Position numbers and translations under genes: made by a program
Assembly (NCBI RefSeq): GCF_001649575.2
Contig: NC_051440.1
Span: 16,179,567 to 16,243,566, forward strand
Direction of reading: 5' to 3'
DNA from: Kryptolebias marmoratus
Taxonomy: Eukaryota; Chordata; Actinopteri; Cyprinodontiformes; Rivulidae
Length of the DNA stretch: 64,000 nucleotides
Shown here: piece after piece, positions 1 to 13,200 of the stretch
Layout of the letters: each line of letters starts with the position of its first letter
How positions within the stretch are numbered: position 1 is the first letter of the stretch
The notes under the pieces: generated by a model
Seen by the model: only the letters and a program-made list of their open reading frames with translations
Database searches by the model: none
Told to the model about the DNA's origin: nothing

Positions 1-277
1 CAGCAGCAGGATAAGAACTACGTGAATCAACAAAAATCAACACTGTTTTGTTTTTTTATTTTAGAAAAATGTCCCATTTGTTTACATGGAGGGGTGGGAC
101 TTTAAAAGTGTACTGCAGGCAGCCCCTAGGGGGCGCTCAACCATAGTGTCTTCAATTTCCAATATCCGGTCCTGTCGCTAGTTATGATATATCTCAATTG
201 GGATGAGATGCACCAAGTGGTCACAGGCTGAGATTCGACCTGTATAAAGCTATGATGAAGACTTTCAGACTCGATAG

Positions 278-502
278 CAGGGGTCTCCAATCCTGGTCCT
301 TGAGAGCCACCATCCTGCATGTTTTCCTTGTTTCCCTGCTCCAACACACCTGATTCAGAGGTTAAATTACATCTTCATGTTCTGCAGAAGCCTGTTAATC
401 ACCCATTGATTTAAATCAGCTGTGTTGGAGCAGAGAAACAAATAAAACATGCAGGATAGTGGCCCTCGAGGACCAGGATTGGCCACCCCTGCTCCACCCC
501 TG
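278..502. mobile_element. Palindromic hAT-type MITE, copy 1
   Basis: Begins CAGGGGTCTCCAATCCTGG and ends ACCAGGATTGGCCACCCCTG plus an extra CTCCACCCCTG. The halves are inverted repeats (CCTGCATGTTTTCCTTGTTT against AACAAATAAAACATGCAGG). It is flanked by CTCGATAG and TTCTATAG, an imperfect 8-bp target duplication (6 of 8). Same family as 17731-17943. Confidence 0.8.
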
Positions 503-606
503 TTCTATAGCTACACAGAGCATCTACTTAACCAGTTTGGTCACTTGTAGTTTGGTTACATCTTTTTTAGCTGCCATAAAATTCAACAAAAATGACAAAT
601 ATCAGA

Positions 607-1118
607 TGTGTCAGGTTTGGTAGGTAGCAGGAACCCAGAATGCAGGCTTGAAACCAAAACCAATTTATTATAAAAGGCTAAACAAAGCTGCCGAGGCAGC
701 AAAAAGCTATGAAGAAACTCAGCCAAGGCACAAGGAGACAAAGAAAGAAACAGACTGTGGGATAGAACGAACAAAGCAGCGCTTAGGGTGGAAATGGCAA
801 GAAACTGCAAATATAAGGCTGAGGGTTGATGAGGAGACTGGAAACACCTGAGCTGAATGGAGATCGGGAACAGATGGGAGTGGGAGTGGCAGTCTGACTG
901 AGAAGCTGAACTGAGGGAGATTGAATGATTGTACAAGGGGATACAGGGTAACTAAAACGATGAAGACACAAGAGAGTAACCAAACACAGGACTCACAATA
1001 AAAACTAAATGAGCACAGAGTAACAAAATACAGAGAGATGATCTCAAAGATAAGAAAAACCCAAACAAAACCGATAAAACGCTATCAAAATGAACCAGAA
1101 TATCAAGATCCTGATAAG
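607..1118. mobile_element. Dispersed repeat starting TGTCAGGTTTGG, copy 1
   Basis: Begins TGTCAGGTTTGGTAGG and GGAACCCAGAATGCAGGC and ends near CAAGATCCTGATA. It is A-rich with CACAAGAG/ACACAGG strings, a layout common in fish non-autonomous DNA elements. It resembles 40588-41410. Class and ends are uncertain. Confidence 0.45.
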
Positions 1119-1385
1119 ATGCCTCTCCTGCTTTTGTGGGAAAACTTGTAAGAAGTTGAACAAATCATAATAAAAAAAGACAATGCTGCAGATAGCCTCC
1201 TGTGTCTTTGTAAAAACAACTAACAAACTACAGCTGACGTTGTTGAATAAAATCCATCAAACAGAAACACATTTAGAGCAAAGATGGTGTCAATGAAATG
1301 GATCCTGGGATTTACAGTCACAGGTCCCTGATCTGATTGTGTGCAAATGTTCGCCGGACCAGGTGTGTTTTGCTGTTTTTCACAG

Positions 1386-1497
1386 GCCGACGTGGTGAAT
1401 GTCAGTCCCGGGACAAAATACACGCTGACAGTCACAGCAGCCTCCTCCGCCAACCGGAGTCCTGGAGTCAGCCGCATGATCTTCGCCGACGAGAGCG
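1386..1497 (+). CDS. ptprq: ptprq exon w1: second half of FN3 domain D0
   Basis: The reading starts at phase 0 after a TTTTTCACAG acceptor and ends phase 1 before GTGAGA. It encodes the F/G strands ([15 protein letters not shown]). The first half of this FN3 domain lies left of the window. I found no FN3-like coding sequence in 1-1385. Confidence 0.88.
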
Positions 1498-1609
1498 GTG
1501 AGACGTCCACAAACCGTGTTTGTTGTTTTCTTTAAGAGGTTTCGAGTACAGTCAGGCTCTTCTCTGGTTTGTGATCTTCTGTGTCGTTTAGTCACTGTAT
1601 ATGGTACGC

Positions 1610-1648
<39 letters not shown>

Positions 1649-4228
1649 GTGCGCGCGCACTGTGGTAAGGATGTGTATACTTCACTGTTTAATTCCTGTT
1701 AGGTAACTTAACCCAGGGCTTTTGAACCACTGGATGAATGGGTCTGAAGTGAATGTCAGTGAAATGCCACTGCTGTGTGAAGCCTTATTCATCAGGCTTC
1801 AGCCCTAAAAAACACATTCGTGCAGGCCACACACACACACATCTACACTCCCACGCACGCACACACTCAGAGGATCAGCCTCCCGAACACAAGATGTTTA
1901 AATTAAAAATCCTCAAGTGTTTTACTTAACAGACTGAAAAGATGGGATACGACAGTGGACATATGTTGCACATGTTTACCTCTGAGACACCAGTTGGCTT
2001 GAGTACTGATGGTTAACACACAACAACTGTTTGCACAGCTGTACTGAGGATCTGATCATCTGGTTGCTGATGTTTATGCACCTCCTCACACACACTTCCC
2101 TCCTCTTCTTCAGTTCCTGGTCCTCCTCAAAACGTTGAGGGAGACACTGTTGGTTCTAATGGGATTCTGCTATCCTGGACCATGCCAACTGATGCAAACA
2201 ATATAGAAGGATACGTCATCAGGTAGTTTTTTTCTGCTGTATTGTTCGCTAAAGTAAAAAAAATCCTCATTGGAGAAAACATTCAGCTCATTTAGTTCAT
2301 AGCATCACTTTCTAAAACTTACTTTTTACTAGTAAATCAAATCAAATTAAATTTTATTTACTGTATGAAGCACTGGTGTAGTTTCTCAGTCATCCAGGAC
2401 ATGGTTTATGTTTTTAAACTTTTTTTTTTTTTTTGATGTATAAAGCACCTTTCAGAGATCAAAGTGCAACACGAAGTGCAGTGAACCAAATCATGAGATA
2501 AAACAGAACAAAACAAAAAAAAGCATATAAAAACATATACTGGGTTATTTTAAACAGTGATAAGTTGTAAAAAAATGTATACATTGGGCCTGAAGGAACT
2601 GAGCAACCACTGTTTTGTCAATGAGGAAACACAAGTGGTAGATTAAAACATATATAAACCATAAAAAACATGACCTTTGTCAAGATTAGTAAAACCAAGA
2701 CACCAAGAGAAAGAAAATTAAATAAGTGAAAGATAAGTTTCCTTAAAAACAAATATAAAAGTAGTCCAGACTGGGTAAAACAACAAAAAAAATAAATTAT
2801 ATTTATTCATAACTAGATTAAAAGTCAAATTAATATTGCAAACGGCATGCTAGATTTTTGAAACAATAAAAGCAGGACACCTCAAATGACCAGCTGGATC
2901 TGAAGGGCTTTAAAAACCAATAAAAAAAATGATTAAAATCAGGTTTAAAATACACAGGAAGACAGTGGACCCAGATGGTGACAGCAGCAAATTTTTGGCT
3001 CCAACTGAAATGAGATAAACAGCATTTTCTGTACAAATCCAGTGTGAACGCTGAACGTAGATTGGCTGCCGAAATCTGCTAAAGAAGCTGAAAATGAGTT
3101 GTTAAACTAAAAAAAAACCAACAAATCAGAACACTAGCTAAAATCTAAAAGAACCAAATCACTTCCTAAAAGCTAAAAAAACAAGCCAAATGTCATCTAG
3201 TTGTAACAAGATAAATGTGTGAAGCTCCATATATTGGAATTTAAATGATTTCAAGTTACTTTATGTTAATGTCGTTTTTATTACTACAGCACATTTTAAA
3301 ACAATAAGGCTGACCAAAGTGCTTTACTAGCTGATTAAAAACAAGCAGAAATCATAAATACCATAAAGTCGCACCAGAGCATAAAAACCTGATGGGAATC
3401 AAACTGAATTCAAATTAAAAGTCAGAGTGAAAAAGTGAGATTTCAGGCAGGATTTAAGACTGTAAGCGTAAATACCAAGGAGCAGGTTGTTCAAGCGAGC
3501 TGTGTTTTATTTGCCAGATCTAATCTTTTTGTAATTTCCTCTATTGTCAACCCCATATTCTTCAATAAGCTTGTAATGTTGTTGTAATATGATTAATATT
3601 CTAAAACTTTCTTTCTTTTTTGCAGGTACAAGGAGATGTGTCCATACCCCCAAACCTATTTCACAGATTTGGAAACAAACATAGTCATACCAGAAATCCT
3701 GCTCACCGTCTTCACGTCTGGTTCCACTTATCGAATTCAGGTAAGATAAACACTTTATTGCCATTTAAGGAGCGGTTTATAGGACTTTTCTATAAATAAA
3801 ACAACTAAGAAAGACCATTCTCTTAATAAAACCTACAAAACCTACATCAAAATCAACACATTTGACTGTTTGGTGTGTTTATATTCAGCTTAATAATTAG
3901 TAGATGGATGTGAAAGAAGCGCCAATCTATGTGCGTCTCAGAAATTGTCCTCCTTTTTTCTTAATCTGGATGTGGCAGAGATCACAAAGAGACCAGGCCA
4001 TTGTCTTGATCTGGCTGAATGCAGGTAATTGATCCTGATTGAATTATTAATCAGGTAAACAGATCTATGGATCAGCCTGGGCTCTTTCCACTGTCCGCTG
4101 TCACTGAGCTTGAATGTGATCGTGCTTATTAGTTTTCAGAATTCATTAACCCACAATGACCTTCATACAAACGGACTTCACCAGACTGGCACATTTGTTG
4201 AATATGCTTGCACATAGAGCATTTGTGC

Positions 4229-4273
<45 letters not shown>

Positions 4274-7200
4274 CATGTATCATTTTACTACATCTCCCCT
4301 GCAATTCTGTTGACCCTTCAGTTTATGAATGGAAGAGCACACAAACCTTTCATCCCAGATTACTGGGCAGGCCACAACAATAGCTTTTATACTCCAGAGA
4401 CAAATTTTCCTGGAGGCCTATTAAATCATTTGTGTCTCATTTTCCATAAAAAATATAGAGAAAATGCCCAATCTGTCTGCTTTTTCCTGTTTTAAATTGG
4501 TGTGTTTTGCAGCTAACTAAGCAGTGACTGAGCTTAGCACATCATTGGAATATCCTATTGACTGAAACATAAATGTCCTGAAAGATTTTCTTGTGTTGAG
4601 AAATAACGGAGTCGCAGCTGTTTTGGTCAAACCTCAAAAATAACGTTATGCACAATCTACTGCAATATCACAAGCTCAGAGTATGTGTTGTGTATGACTC
4701 TCAGCTACTACCACGCCACAATTTCAGCGTAATATCTGTAAAAGTCACTGAGGTATAGCCATTTTTGTGTCGGCTAATTTTGATTAGGTGTGGCGGGTAA
4801 CTTGAATTGGGTTGACTCTAAAAGTTAATCAGTTGTAGATGTAAATCTGATGCTTAACTATCTCTTTCTTTCTCCTTAGGTAGCAGCTAAATCTCTAGCA
4901 GGAATAGGAGCATTCAGCAAGCCTTTATACATAAAGACAGCCGAGTCACGTGAGTAGTCACACGCAGGCTCAGGCAGCAGCTAAAATAAATCCTGCAAGC
5001 GTGTGAACTTGTGTTTTCCCCGCAGCCCCCGGCCTGGTGACCAACCTGACGGCGTACGCTCAGAACCACACCTTCGTTGTGGTTACGTGGTATCTGCCGC
5101 AGCGCATCAACGGCCTCATCACAAAGTTTGCAGTGAAGACGAAACACGCGCGCACGAGTCAGACCGTCCGCTTTACCGAAATCAACGCAGAGGAAATCAT
5201 GACTGGAGCTCTGCCTCACTGCAATGTACCGAACCCTTCTGTCGTTCTCTGTTGTGGAAATAACTGTACTTCTGTCAGGATCATAAATACAATTCTACAA
5301 CCCATGTGATATTTTTTATTTTTTTATTTTTTTGTGATCAGGACGCGGCTGACATCCTGTCACGGGGAACTCTTAGTCCCTTGGAGGTGACAGCATCTTC
5401 TCCGCCCATCACCCTCTCTGCCGTCCCCCCTGCAGCCTCTTGGAGCGTCCCCATATCGGTGGGGGTGGGTCAGCTTCAACCCTACACTGCTTATGTGTTT
5501 GAGGTGTCAGCCTTCACCTCAGACGGAGAAGGACAGATAGCTTCGGCCATGGTTCGGATGCCAGAATCAGGTGTGTGAAAGCAACCCAACGAGGCCTTGA
5601 AGTGTTTGAAATATTACATCACATCTTACTGTCTGTGTTTTTGGATGGCAGCTCCAGAAGATCCGCCACAGAACATCTCCATATTAAATATGACGTCGAG
5701 AATCATTTCTGTGTCGTGGAACCCTCCAAGCATCCTGACTGGAAAGTTCAGCTACGTGCTTTACCTTGACGGGCCTACAGGTTATTTAAAAATCACCTAC
5801 AGCATTCACAGATAATACATCATTCATATAAACCTAATAAATGTATAAAAAAGTGTAATATGTCTTGGTCATTTTCAGGTTTTTTATACGAGAACAGCAC
5901 ATGGGACATGCGTTTTGTTTTTACCGGTTTGACTCCTTACACAAGGTATAAAATATCAGTCCGAGCAAAAGCTGCAGGAGAACTGGGTCCAGCTGCAGAG
6001 AATGTGGTGATCACACTATCTGAAGGTAAAACCACTCAGAAAGTAATGCACTGAACAAGTTCATCGGTCTCGAGTTTACCTCAGTAGTGTTATGTATACT
6101 TCTGTCTGTAAAAGTCTGCTTCTTTCTCTGGGAGTAGCACCCAGCGCAGTGCAGAACCTGATGGCGGAGGCCGAGGACTCGGTTTCGATTCGCGTGAGCT
6201 GGAGAAGCCCCGCCCAGCCCAACGGGCCCATAATCCAGTACAGACTGCAGGTCCTGGCTGACGACACTCTGCTGCAGGACATCACCCTCACAGCAGAGGT
6301 AAAGGCAGATGTTACCTGCCTCCACAACTAATATACATGAAGATAAAACTGTCCCGTTAGCATAATTTTATAGAACAAGAAGCTTGAAGCTGAACTTTTT
6401 GTGCCTGAATGTGTGTTTTGTGTAGAGCTGTTAAAAATAATAAGAAGCTCCATCATTAGCTTCCAGCTTGGCAACAACAATTTAAAAAAAGACTCAAAGG
6501 TCAACATCTGGTCCAACAAAATTTACCAGTGCTATAATAACAGTTTTAACTATTGAAGAGTAACTTTTACAGTTTGTGTGTAATTTACATTTATGCAAGT
6601 ACTGATTACACTTAAATACAATTTTGCTAATTGTGTCATGTACTTAGGTAAAATTTCAGAGGGAATATTTCTTTTTTTCTAGTCCAGCATATTTACTTTG
6701 CAGCTTTAGTTGCTTGATTTCTAACCTTTTTCTTTTTATGTTTATATTTGATGAAAACCTTTAGGAAGTAATCTCTGGATCTTTCTCTACAACTGATGAA
6801 CTTTTAGAGCCAACCCAGTTGTAATTCAGCCAGTTTTACAGATATTGTGCTAAAATTTGGTGCGGTAGTAGCTGACAGTCATTCCCAACACGTACTCTGA
6901 GCGTTTCCTTCAAGAAATGCTAGGTTTTTAATTATCTAATTATTGTTTAGTTCACCAATATAATATATTTTCCATAATTGCACAAGTCCTAAAATAATAC
7001 ATTATCTCAAATGTTAAAAACTGAAACTGAAAATAGTTCTGTATGTAAGCTTTGTTTAAAGTGCAATACTGAAAGAACTTTTTCTGTGCACTGATGTTTT
7101 CTCATTTTAGTAGAATTTGTTCACATTGCTGATGAGTCAAAATGTTTCAAAACCACTGCTGTTCTGTCTTCTTTCAGAACACAACAGATTTGTATCAGAA

Positions 7201-10200
7201 TGAGACACTTCCTCCTGACGTCCACACAAACTCGTCGCGACGTAAGCGATCGGCTGAGCTCGTCATGACCGCGTCTCCGCCGACCTTTACAGCCACCATT
7301 TCTCCCCGCACTCCGCCCGCTGACATGACTGCTTCCGGCTTCACACGCTCTGCCAGCACGAGCGCTGCTCACATCACTAACACTGACGCTGCGCCAACCC
7401 TCCACACTGTGGTCACTGACAAGCCCGGCACAGGTTTTCAGTCGCAATCTCACGGCAACACCCGATCTTCTGACAGCGCAGGCAGCGCTGCATTCTCTGT
7501 CACGTCTGTGCCACCTGCGACGCTTCCACCCTGGCTGACAGAGCGGCCCCATACGAACACCTCCACCTTGGCCCTGACTCCAGGCCAGCTACGCCTGTCC
7601 ACACGCGATGCTTCAGTTACCGCACGCATTTCAACACGCAGTGCGGCAGTGTCCGGAACTCCAGGTGTGACAGCACGAGCGGTAAACGCTGCTTCACGTG
7701 ACTCTGCTTTGCTTTTATAAAAATAACCCTTCTGTCTATCTATATGTTTGCGTAAATGCTCCAGGTGTAACGGTGAAAGAGGACGTAGTGGACGTTATGT
7801 CGGAGGAGTTGTCCTACTTGGTGTCAGACCTGAATCCCTTCACTGAGTACAGATTCAGGGTCACTGCTTCCACCACTGCAGGAGAAGGACCTGCTAAAGA
7901 TATTACTGAGAAGACCAGTGAGCAGGGTGGGTGGTCATGGGAGTGTCTGAACACGACAAGAATAAAACAAGTACGGTATGTTTTTAAGATGCTACTCCGC
8001 AATAATATCTTGTTTTGTGTTTCAAGTCCCCAGCGCAGTGTTAGAAGTGGCCTATGAAAACATCAGCTCCACCTCGATATTTGTCAGCTGGCTCCCACCG
8101 CTCAGTCCTAATGGACGGATCACACATTACACCGTTTATGGTCTTAATCTGCTCACTGATCAAGCCCTAAAGTGGGAAACTAACAATACCGACATAGTGA
8201 TATCAGGTACACAGTTCATTCTGATTCAAATAAATAATAAATCTTAGCAGTCAGTATGTGTATAAAAATATATAAAATTTTTCAGTCTTACAGGGATGCT
8301 TATCTTTTGAAATGAGGTTCTGGAGAAAGGTTATGAAGAATATTATCAGACCTGTTGTAGATATCTCTTTGAACACCTTTAATTAGGAGAAATAGATTCT
8401 TTAGCTGACCGGACTGATGAGCTAACAGCTAATCTGAGTCGTCTTAAAACAACTTAAGTGCCAAAGATGTCATAGCGGTTCATGCGAATGCTGTTTTATA
8501 AAGCTTCACATTGCCAAGCAGTCGTGACAGCAACTAGCTGTAGCACTTCAGTTGCAGCCTAGAGCAAATCTGGCAGAAATATCATAATATTTCAGCTGGA
8601 ATAACCATGTGAAGGAAAGTTATTGGTTCGTAAAATAGTGTCTGACCTGAACTGCTATGAATGTTTTCAGATTGTAGTTGTTAGGAAGCATTTACTTTGT
8701 TAATCCGGTCAGAATTTACCTCCATTAGGGTCCAAACTGAGGTCCGACTAAGAGCTGTTTAGAAAGGATAGAAATTATTTGTTCAGAACCTTTCTACAGA
8801 ACCCTATTTCAAAAGATCTGAGCTATCCCTTTAATGTACTTCACTAGAAAATGTATGGGTTGATTATTTTCTTTTTCTCTGTTTAAATGTGTAGTCCTGG
8901 ACAAGTATACTGCCTATAAGCTACGTGTAGCTGCATCTACAGCTGTGGGGGAGAGCTCTCTGTCTGAAGAGGACGACGTCTTTGTTTACACCTTAGAGGA
9001 CGGTATGAGCTGATCTGTAAACATATACAGGCGCAAATACAAAAGGTTAAAGCAAATGACTGACTTTCTGTGGTAAAACATAATTAATGTAGCTAAAAAT
9101 AAACAAAAAAAGTAAGTACGTTTAATTTATATGGCACCTTTCAAGATAAAAATCACAAAGTGCTTCACATCAAAACCGCTTAGAAGACACAAGGGTAAAA
9201 TGAATTAAGATAAGATAAAATATAAAAGCAATGAAATAAGCTAAAATACAGTCAGATTAAAGCAGACGGATGCTACTCAAACGCCGGCCTAAAAAGATGA
9301 GCCTTCAGTAGTTTCAGAAGTGTTTCAGAGCGCAGGAGCCATGACTGTAAAAGCTCTGTCCTTTTGTCAGCTTTGTCCAGATAACTGTCCTTGATCAGGT
9401 GACCTAGGGGGCTGGTGGAGACATAAAAGTTCAGAAATGTATAAAAGTGTATCCCCAAACAAGCTGACTATCAGACTGATAATCACTATCAATAATTTGC
9501 TTTTAAAAGTCAAATATGAGGCATTTTCCTGACTTTATTAAGTCTTCACAATACGCTTATTTGTCATTAAATAGAGTTAATCCCGCTCTGTGAGTTCTTG
9601 TTGTCTCTCTTCCTCTCAGAGCCCGACTCCCCTCCTGAAAACCTCTCTGTGGCGGACACAAGCCCCTCGACTGCCACTCTGACCTGGTCTGCACCGGAGA
9701 AAGCTAACGGAGTGATCCAGTACTACGAGGTCTCGTATGAAAACGATTCCTTCTCGGCGCTGATGAACACCACTTCTAACAGAGCCACTCTGATCGACCT
9801 CAAGCCATTCTCCTACTACAACGTGTCAGTGAGGGCGTACACGCGCTACGGCAACGGCAACCAGACATCAGACACTTTGTACCTTCTGTCCGGAGAAGAT
9901 GGTGCGTTGAACGAAAGAGTTTAGGATTATTGCCAACAGTTTCACACCACATTTTGATTCTGTACTCCATCTGCAGTTCCAGGCAGTCCCCCGTACGGAC
10001 TCTCCTATGAGTCTGTGAGTCCCAGTGAGGTGAACGTGACGTGGCATCCTCCTCTGCTGCCCAATGGGGTCATCACTCACTACAGCCTGGACCTCTGGAA
10101 CTCCACGCACCACCTGAATCTCACCTCGCCGACCAACTTCCTGCACATCACAGACCTGAGGAAGTACACGCAGTATTGCGTGGCGGTTCAGGCACACACC

Positions 10201-13200
10201 CGAGTCGGGCCGGGAAACCACAGCAGCGAGGCGCTCAACATCACCACACTCGAGGATGGTGAGATAGATGGGTGGGTGTGTGGCGGGGTTGTTTTCTCTT
10301 CCAGGAGTCTGAATGATCACATCTCACCCGGCTGATAACGTTTGAAGGACATCTGATTAAATCTGCCTTTCTTCCAGTCTTCCTCCGCTCAGTTACATGG
10401 ATCTGCTTCACCTCATGCAAATAATGTTACATCACAGGTTTCTCTTCCTCTGTCATCCCCATTTCTTTTCGTCAGCACCGAGAGGCACAAGCATCTTCGT
10501 CACAAGCAACTAAATCTAAGAGTTTTTCTTCTTTGCAGGACAACATGTCATTCCTCTCTTGGCGTTTTTCTTTGGGGAGATCCCAGTTCCTGACTTCTGA
10601 TGTTAAACTTTGTGAGAAATAAATACACCTCAACTTTTCAGATCCCATAAGTCTTGTTTGTCTCAGCCCCAGACACCCCCCCTCAGTTCCTCAGAGCCAG
10701 GAAGTTGTCAGACTATGAGGTAGAGTTGTCATGGGCGCCACCGCTTAATCCGAATTCAGACATTCTCTACTACGTTGTCAGAGTTTGGTGAGTTTTGAAA
10801 ATCCTTGTAGCGTTTTTTTTTTTTTTTTTTTTTTTTTTTTGAAAGGAAAAGCAAAAGTTTCACACGAATGTTTGTTTTCTTTGTTAGGAATGAAACAACT
10901 GAGCTGTGGCAGAATGTGACAGAAACATCGGTGGTTATTAATGTGGACTCGGAGAGTCGCTACAATGCCTCTGTCTCCAGCTGGACCCAACTGGGAGATG
11001 GAGGAGTCCTGATCTATATCAGCTTTACCACCACTGAAGCAGGTACTTTTGTTTTGTCTATTTTGGCCACAGCTTGCAGACAAACCGTACGTTTTCTTTT
11101 GCAATTGTCTGTTTTTTCTGTGTCCTGACTTTCAGAGCCATTCGATCCCCCGCAGAATGTGACTTTTGTAAATGCGACTGCTTCCTCTGTCACCTTAATG
11201 TGGCAGCCACCTACTGAGCCTAACGGGATTATTGTGCACTACACTATTTACTTCACTGATAACAGCACTTTGGCAGAAAAGGTAAGAATGTGCGGGGGAT
11301 ATATGTTTACATAAATGAAAGTACACCTTGTTTTAAGAGGAGTGTAATGAAACCCATCTGGTTCTTTATCTTATGGTAAATACAGAGGAACAACAACATG
11401 CCATACAATGCTGTGCAGTTCTCCCTGAGCACACCTTGGTTTTCCCCATGTTTTCCTGTTTCCTCTCATAGACCAAATACTTGCATGTTAGGTTACACGA
11501 TCACTCTGTGTGGCTCTGTGACGCACTCGCTACCTGTCCAAGGTGTACCTCCCCTCAGCCCCGAACAAGAACAAACTGTAAAGAAAATGGATGGCTGGGG
11601 AGACTTCAACAATTATTTTGAGGAGCATTTGTTGCAGCCTGCCAATCAGAGAAAGAATACGGGGTGCTTTAAAAAAAAGAGTTTGCCATAGTAAGATGAA
11701 AAAGATTTTTTGTGTCATTAATTATTGGTCTGACACCAAAGGAAAAGGGAAGAGATAATATTTTTATTTTTTCTGTCTGAGTGTATTTGTCCAGGGCATT
11801 AGCAAAATATCTCCTGAACCACTGGATGGATTTTAATGAAACTTTCAGAAAGAAATATTTATCTACAACACAATAACATTTGGTGTCAACCCAATTCAAG
11901 ATGGCAGCTACAGCTAATCAACCATAGCCAACACAAAAATGTAAATAACTCATTTGAATCTTACAGATATTGAGCTAAAGTTTCAGTGTAGTAGTTGCTG
12001 AGAGTCATTCACCACACACTCTCTGATTGCGAACACATCTTCTGAAACCTTAACAAATTCATGATATCGCTTATAACGTCATTAACAAGGTTTTTCTAAA
12101 ACAGCTATAACTATAATTCCAGGCCTTTAATTTATTTATTGTTGTTGTTTACCCAGATGCAAACCTCATCAAACCTCACCAAAACTTCATGTACATAATT
12201 ATAACCATAATTGAAAGCATTTATGCGCACAACCTATTTTTAATTCCATTTGATGCTTACACCATATGATGTGTGTGTGTGTGTGTATGGTAACTTAGTT
12301 ACCGTATGTATACACTTATGCCACTGAGATTTTCACCTGTAAAAAGCTTCAGAAACGAGGTTTAGATGTTTATATTACTTTGTATCTTGATCCATTTAAG
12401 CAATATGGTGTTTTGTGCAAAACATAAAGTGGATATTCAGAAAATTCAGTGAGCGAGAAAATATTGATGATTTATTCAGTGAAGAAGCAGCTCTTTCATC
12501 AATTTATAATACCTGTAATATTGATGGAATAAGCGTGAGTATTGGAGGTGGAACTGAAACAACTGAATACAGCTGAATGGTAATGTATCGTCGAGTCTCT
12601 TCAGTGTGTGAACAATTATAACCAATTACTATCACCTCCCTGGAATCAGCTAAGGCGAATACTCACTGATGTTTGTTTTTGTTTTTAACTTTTTACTCAT
12701 CTCTGTTAACAGAACCAACTTTTCAGCTGTTTGAATGCTTGATTCAGTTTGTGAAAATAACCACAGCTCCTTTTTTTGTGTGCACAGAAAATTCCCGTTT
12801 CAGATTTACCTGTCCGTGCCTCTCCTGATTCGCCCTTCATCTACACTCTGACTCAGCTGATTGGGGGCAGTAACTACACTATCTGGATGACTTCAAGCAC
12901 CGTACAGGGTGACGGAGGGGTCCAGTCCGAGCCGATAACCGTGCTTCTGCCAGAGGACGGTCAGTCAGACACACCTAAAAACCCCACGCATTTATATAAC
13001 ATTCATAGGATAATGTAAATCCATACACATAAAGTTAAACGTAATGATTCAGAGTATAACTGGAGGGCAAGTCTGCACACCTTTTTCAAATCTCTTGCCT
13101 TTAAATAAAATTGCATAAAAACTCTGTGATTGAAAAAAACAGCTTCAGTCCGTTAGTAAAAAAAGAAAAAAAAAAGAGATAAATGTCAGTCCTGTTAGTT

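Larger units (their letters stand above)
1..1385. other. Presumed ptprq intron left of first exon in window
   Basis: Holds the MITE (278-502) and a dispersed repeat (607-1118). I see no FN3-like coding segment or promoter. Confidence 0.6.

Noticed and set aside
583..983. Minus-strand Ser/Leu-rich frames of 66-117 codons
   Set aside because: They fall in a dispersed A-rich repeat (607-1118), with no splice context or conserved motif.
4156..4495. Frames with poly-Val/Cys stretches
   Set aside because: Translation of a TG microsatellite.
5003..5309. Two overlapping plus-strand frames over ptprq exon w5
   Set aside because: One is the true exon frame running into the intron, the other an out-of-frame shadow. 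Only 5026-5225 has splice support.
11669..11899. 76-codon minus-strand frame with [11 protein letters not shown]
   Set aside because: It lies in a copy of the CAAGATGGC repeat family; the similar peptides elsewhere come from other copies. Treated as repeat, not a gene.
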